Shown here piece after piece: positions 34,452 through 34,639 of a stretch of 34,639 bases of DNA. Position numbers and translations under genes: made by a program. How positions within the stretch are numbered: position 1 is the stretch's first letter; each line of letters begins with the position of its first letter. The notes under the pieces are model-generated. The model did not search any database. It saw only the letters and a list, made by a program, of their open reading frames with translations, and was not told the origin of the DNA. The DNA comes from Nitrosomonas sp. Nm132 (GTDB taxonomy: Bacteria; Pseudomonadota; Gammaproteobacteria; Burkholderiales; Nitrosomonadaceae), in the NCBI RefSeq assembly GCF_900100485.1, contig NZ_FNDH01000027.1, positions 1-34,639 of the forward strand, read 5' to 3'.

Positions 34452-34639
34452 AGAAGCTGTCTGGCAAAACATTAGACGCATTTTGCAAGTGTTATTTTCA
34501 TCATGGCGATTCGAATCATATTTTCGGCAGTGCCTGGCAGGATTTCGAAGTCCTTTGATAAACGGCGAAAGTTACCCAGCCAGGAGAACGTGCGTTCGAC
34601 TACCCACCGCTTCGGTAAAACAGCCCATTTACCTTCGAT
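34452..34639 (-). mobile_element. 3' end of an IS5-family insertion sequence (right edge)
   Basis: This is an exact inverted copy of bases 1-188. Both copies have the 3' end of the transposase pointing into the window. If the two copies are real flanks, the whole window is bracketed by inverted insertion sequences; if not, they are two assembly breaks at the same repeat. Confidence 0.85.
34472..34639 (-). pseudogene. IS5-family transposase, C-terminal fragment (right edge)
   Basis: The 55-residue C-terminal part is identical in sequence to the fragment at 1-168, with the VVERTF glutamate and the RRLSKDFE block. It is cut by the window edge, so the state of the full gene is unknown. It lies 250 bases upstream of lon and is transcribed in the same direction. 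Confidence 0.85.

Overview
The window looks like a stretch of betaproteobacterial chromosome, most like the ammonia-oxidising genus Nitrosomonas. That assignment rests on the protein families, on a minor-pilin cluster of the usual gene order, and on a low-to-moderate GC content; it is recognition from memory, not a database search. The first 188 bases and the last 188 bases are exact reverse complements. Both are the 3' end of the same IS5-family transposase gene, so the sequence probably stops where an assembler ran into copies of one insertion sequence.

Layout. 1-2300: IS end, then a minus-strand cluster of pirin, a truncated cysteine hydrolase and an intact YcaC-type hydrolase. 2300-5800: zwf and gnd, one base apart (oxidative pentose phosphate pathway), then an orphan C-terminal piece of a LysR regulator. 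5900-9630: an adenosylcobalamin-dependent ribonucleotide reductase and an exported multicopper oxidase. 10030-14340: a minus-strand run of archease, RtcB RNA ligase, UspA, and the NAD-salvage pair pncA-pncB. 14558-18065: a divergent DAHP-synthase-like gene, ispH and a convergent thiO. 18345-24816: fimT-pilV-pilW-pilX-pilY1-pilE, the type IV pilus priming complex with a major-pilin-like gene. 24845-27858: ppx, phoU and rpiA on the minus strand. 28120-29898: mutL, facing a small lipoprotein. 30585-34222: lon, a 57-residue YdaT-like protein, a five-helix cytochrome-b-like protein and a membrane-anchored triheme cytochrome c, all on the minus strand.

The most distinctive structure is a family of small non-coding elements with 19-bp perfect terminal inverted repeats flanked by TTAA. 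The complete copy (30503-30664) sits in the 3' end of the triheme cytochrome gene. In the reconstructed empty site the protein ends three residues after the insertion point, so the element adds a 26-residue tail. A minimal copy at 9841-9896 is a perfect 56-bp palindrome, a deleted copy lies at 2651-2681, and a diverged right half at 15789-15873 abuts the likely ispH promoter. Other points of interest are altered active-site residues in the DAHP-synthase-like protein, the broken paralogue next to ycaC, and hairpins placed against the starts of nrdJ and ppx. I saw no CRISPR array, tRNA, rRNA, prophage or obvious defence system.
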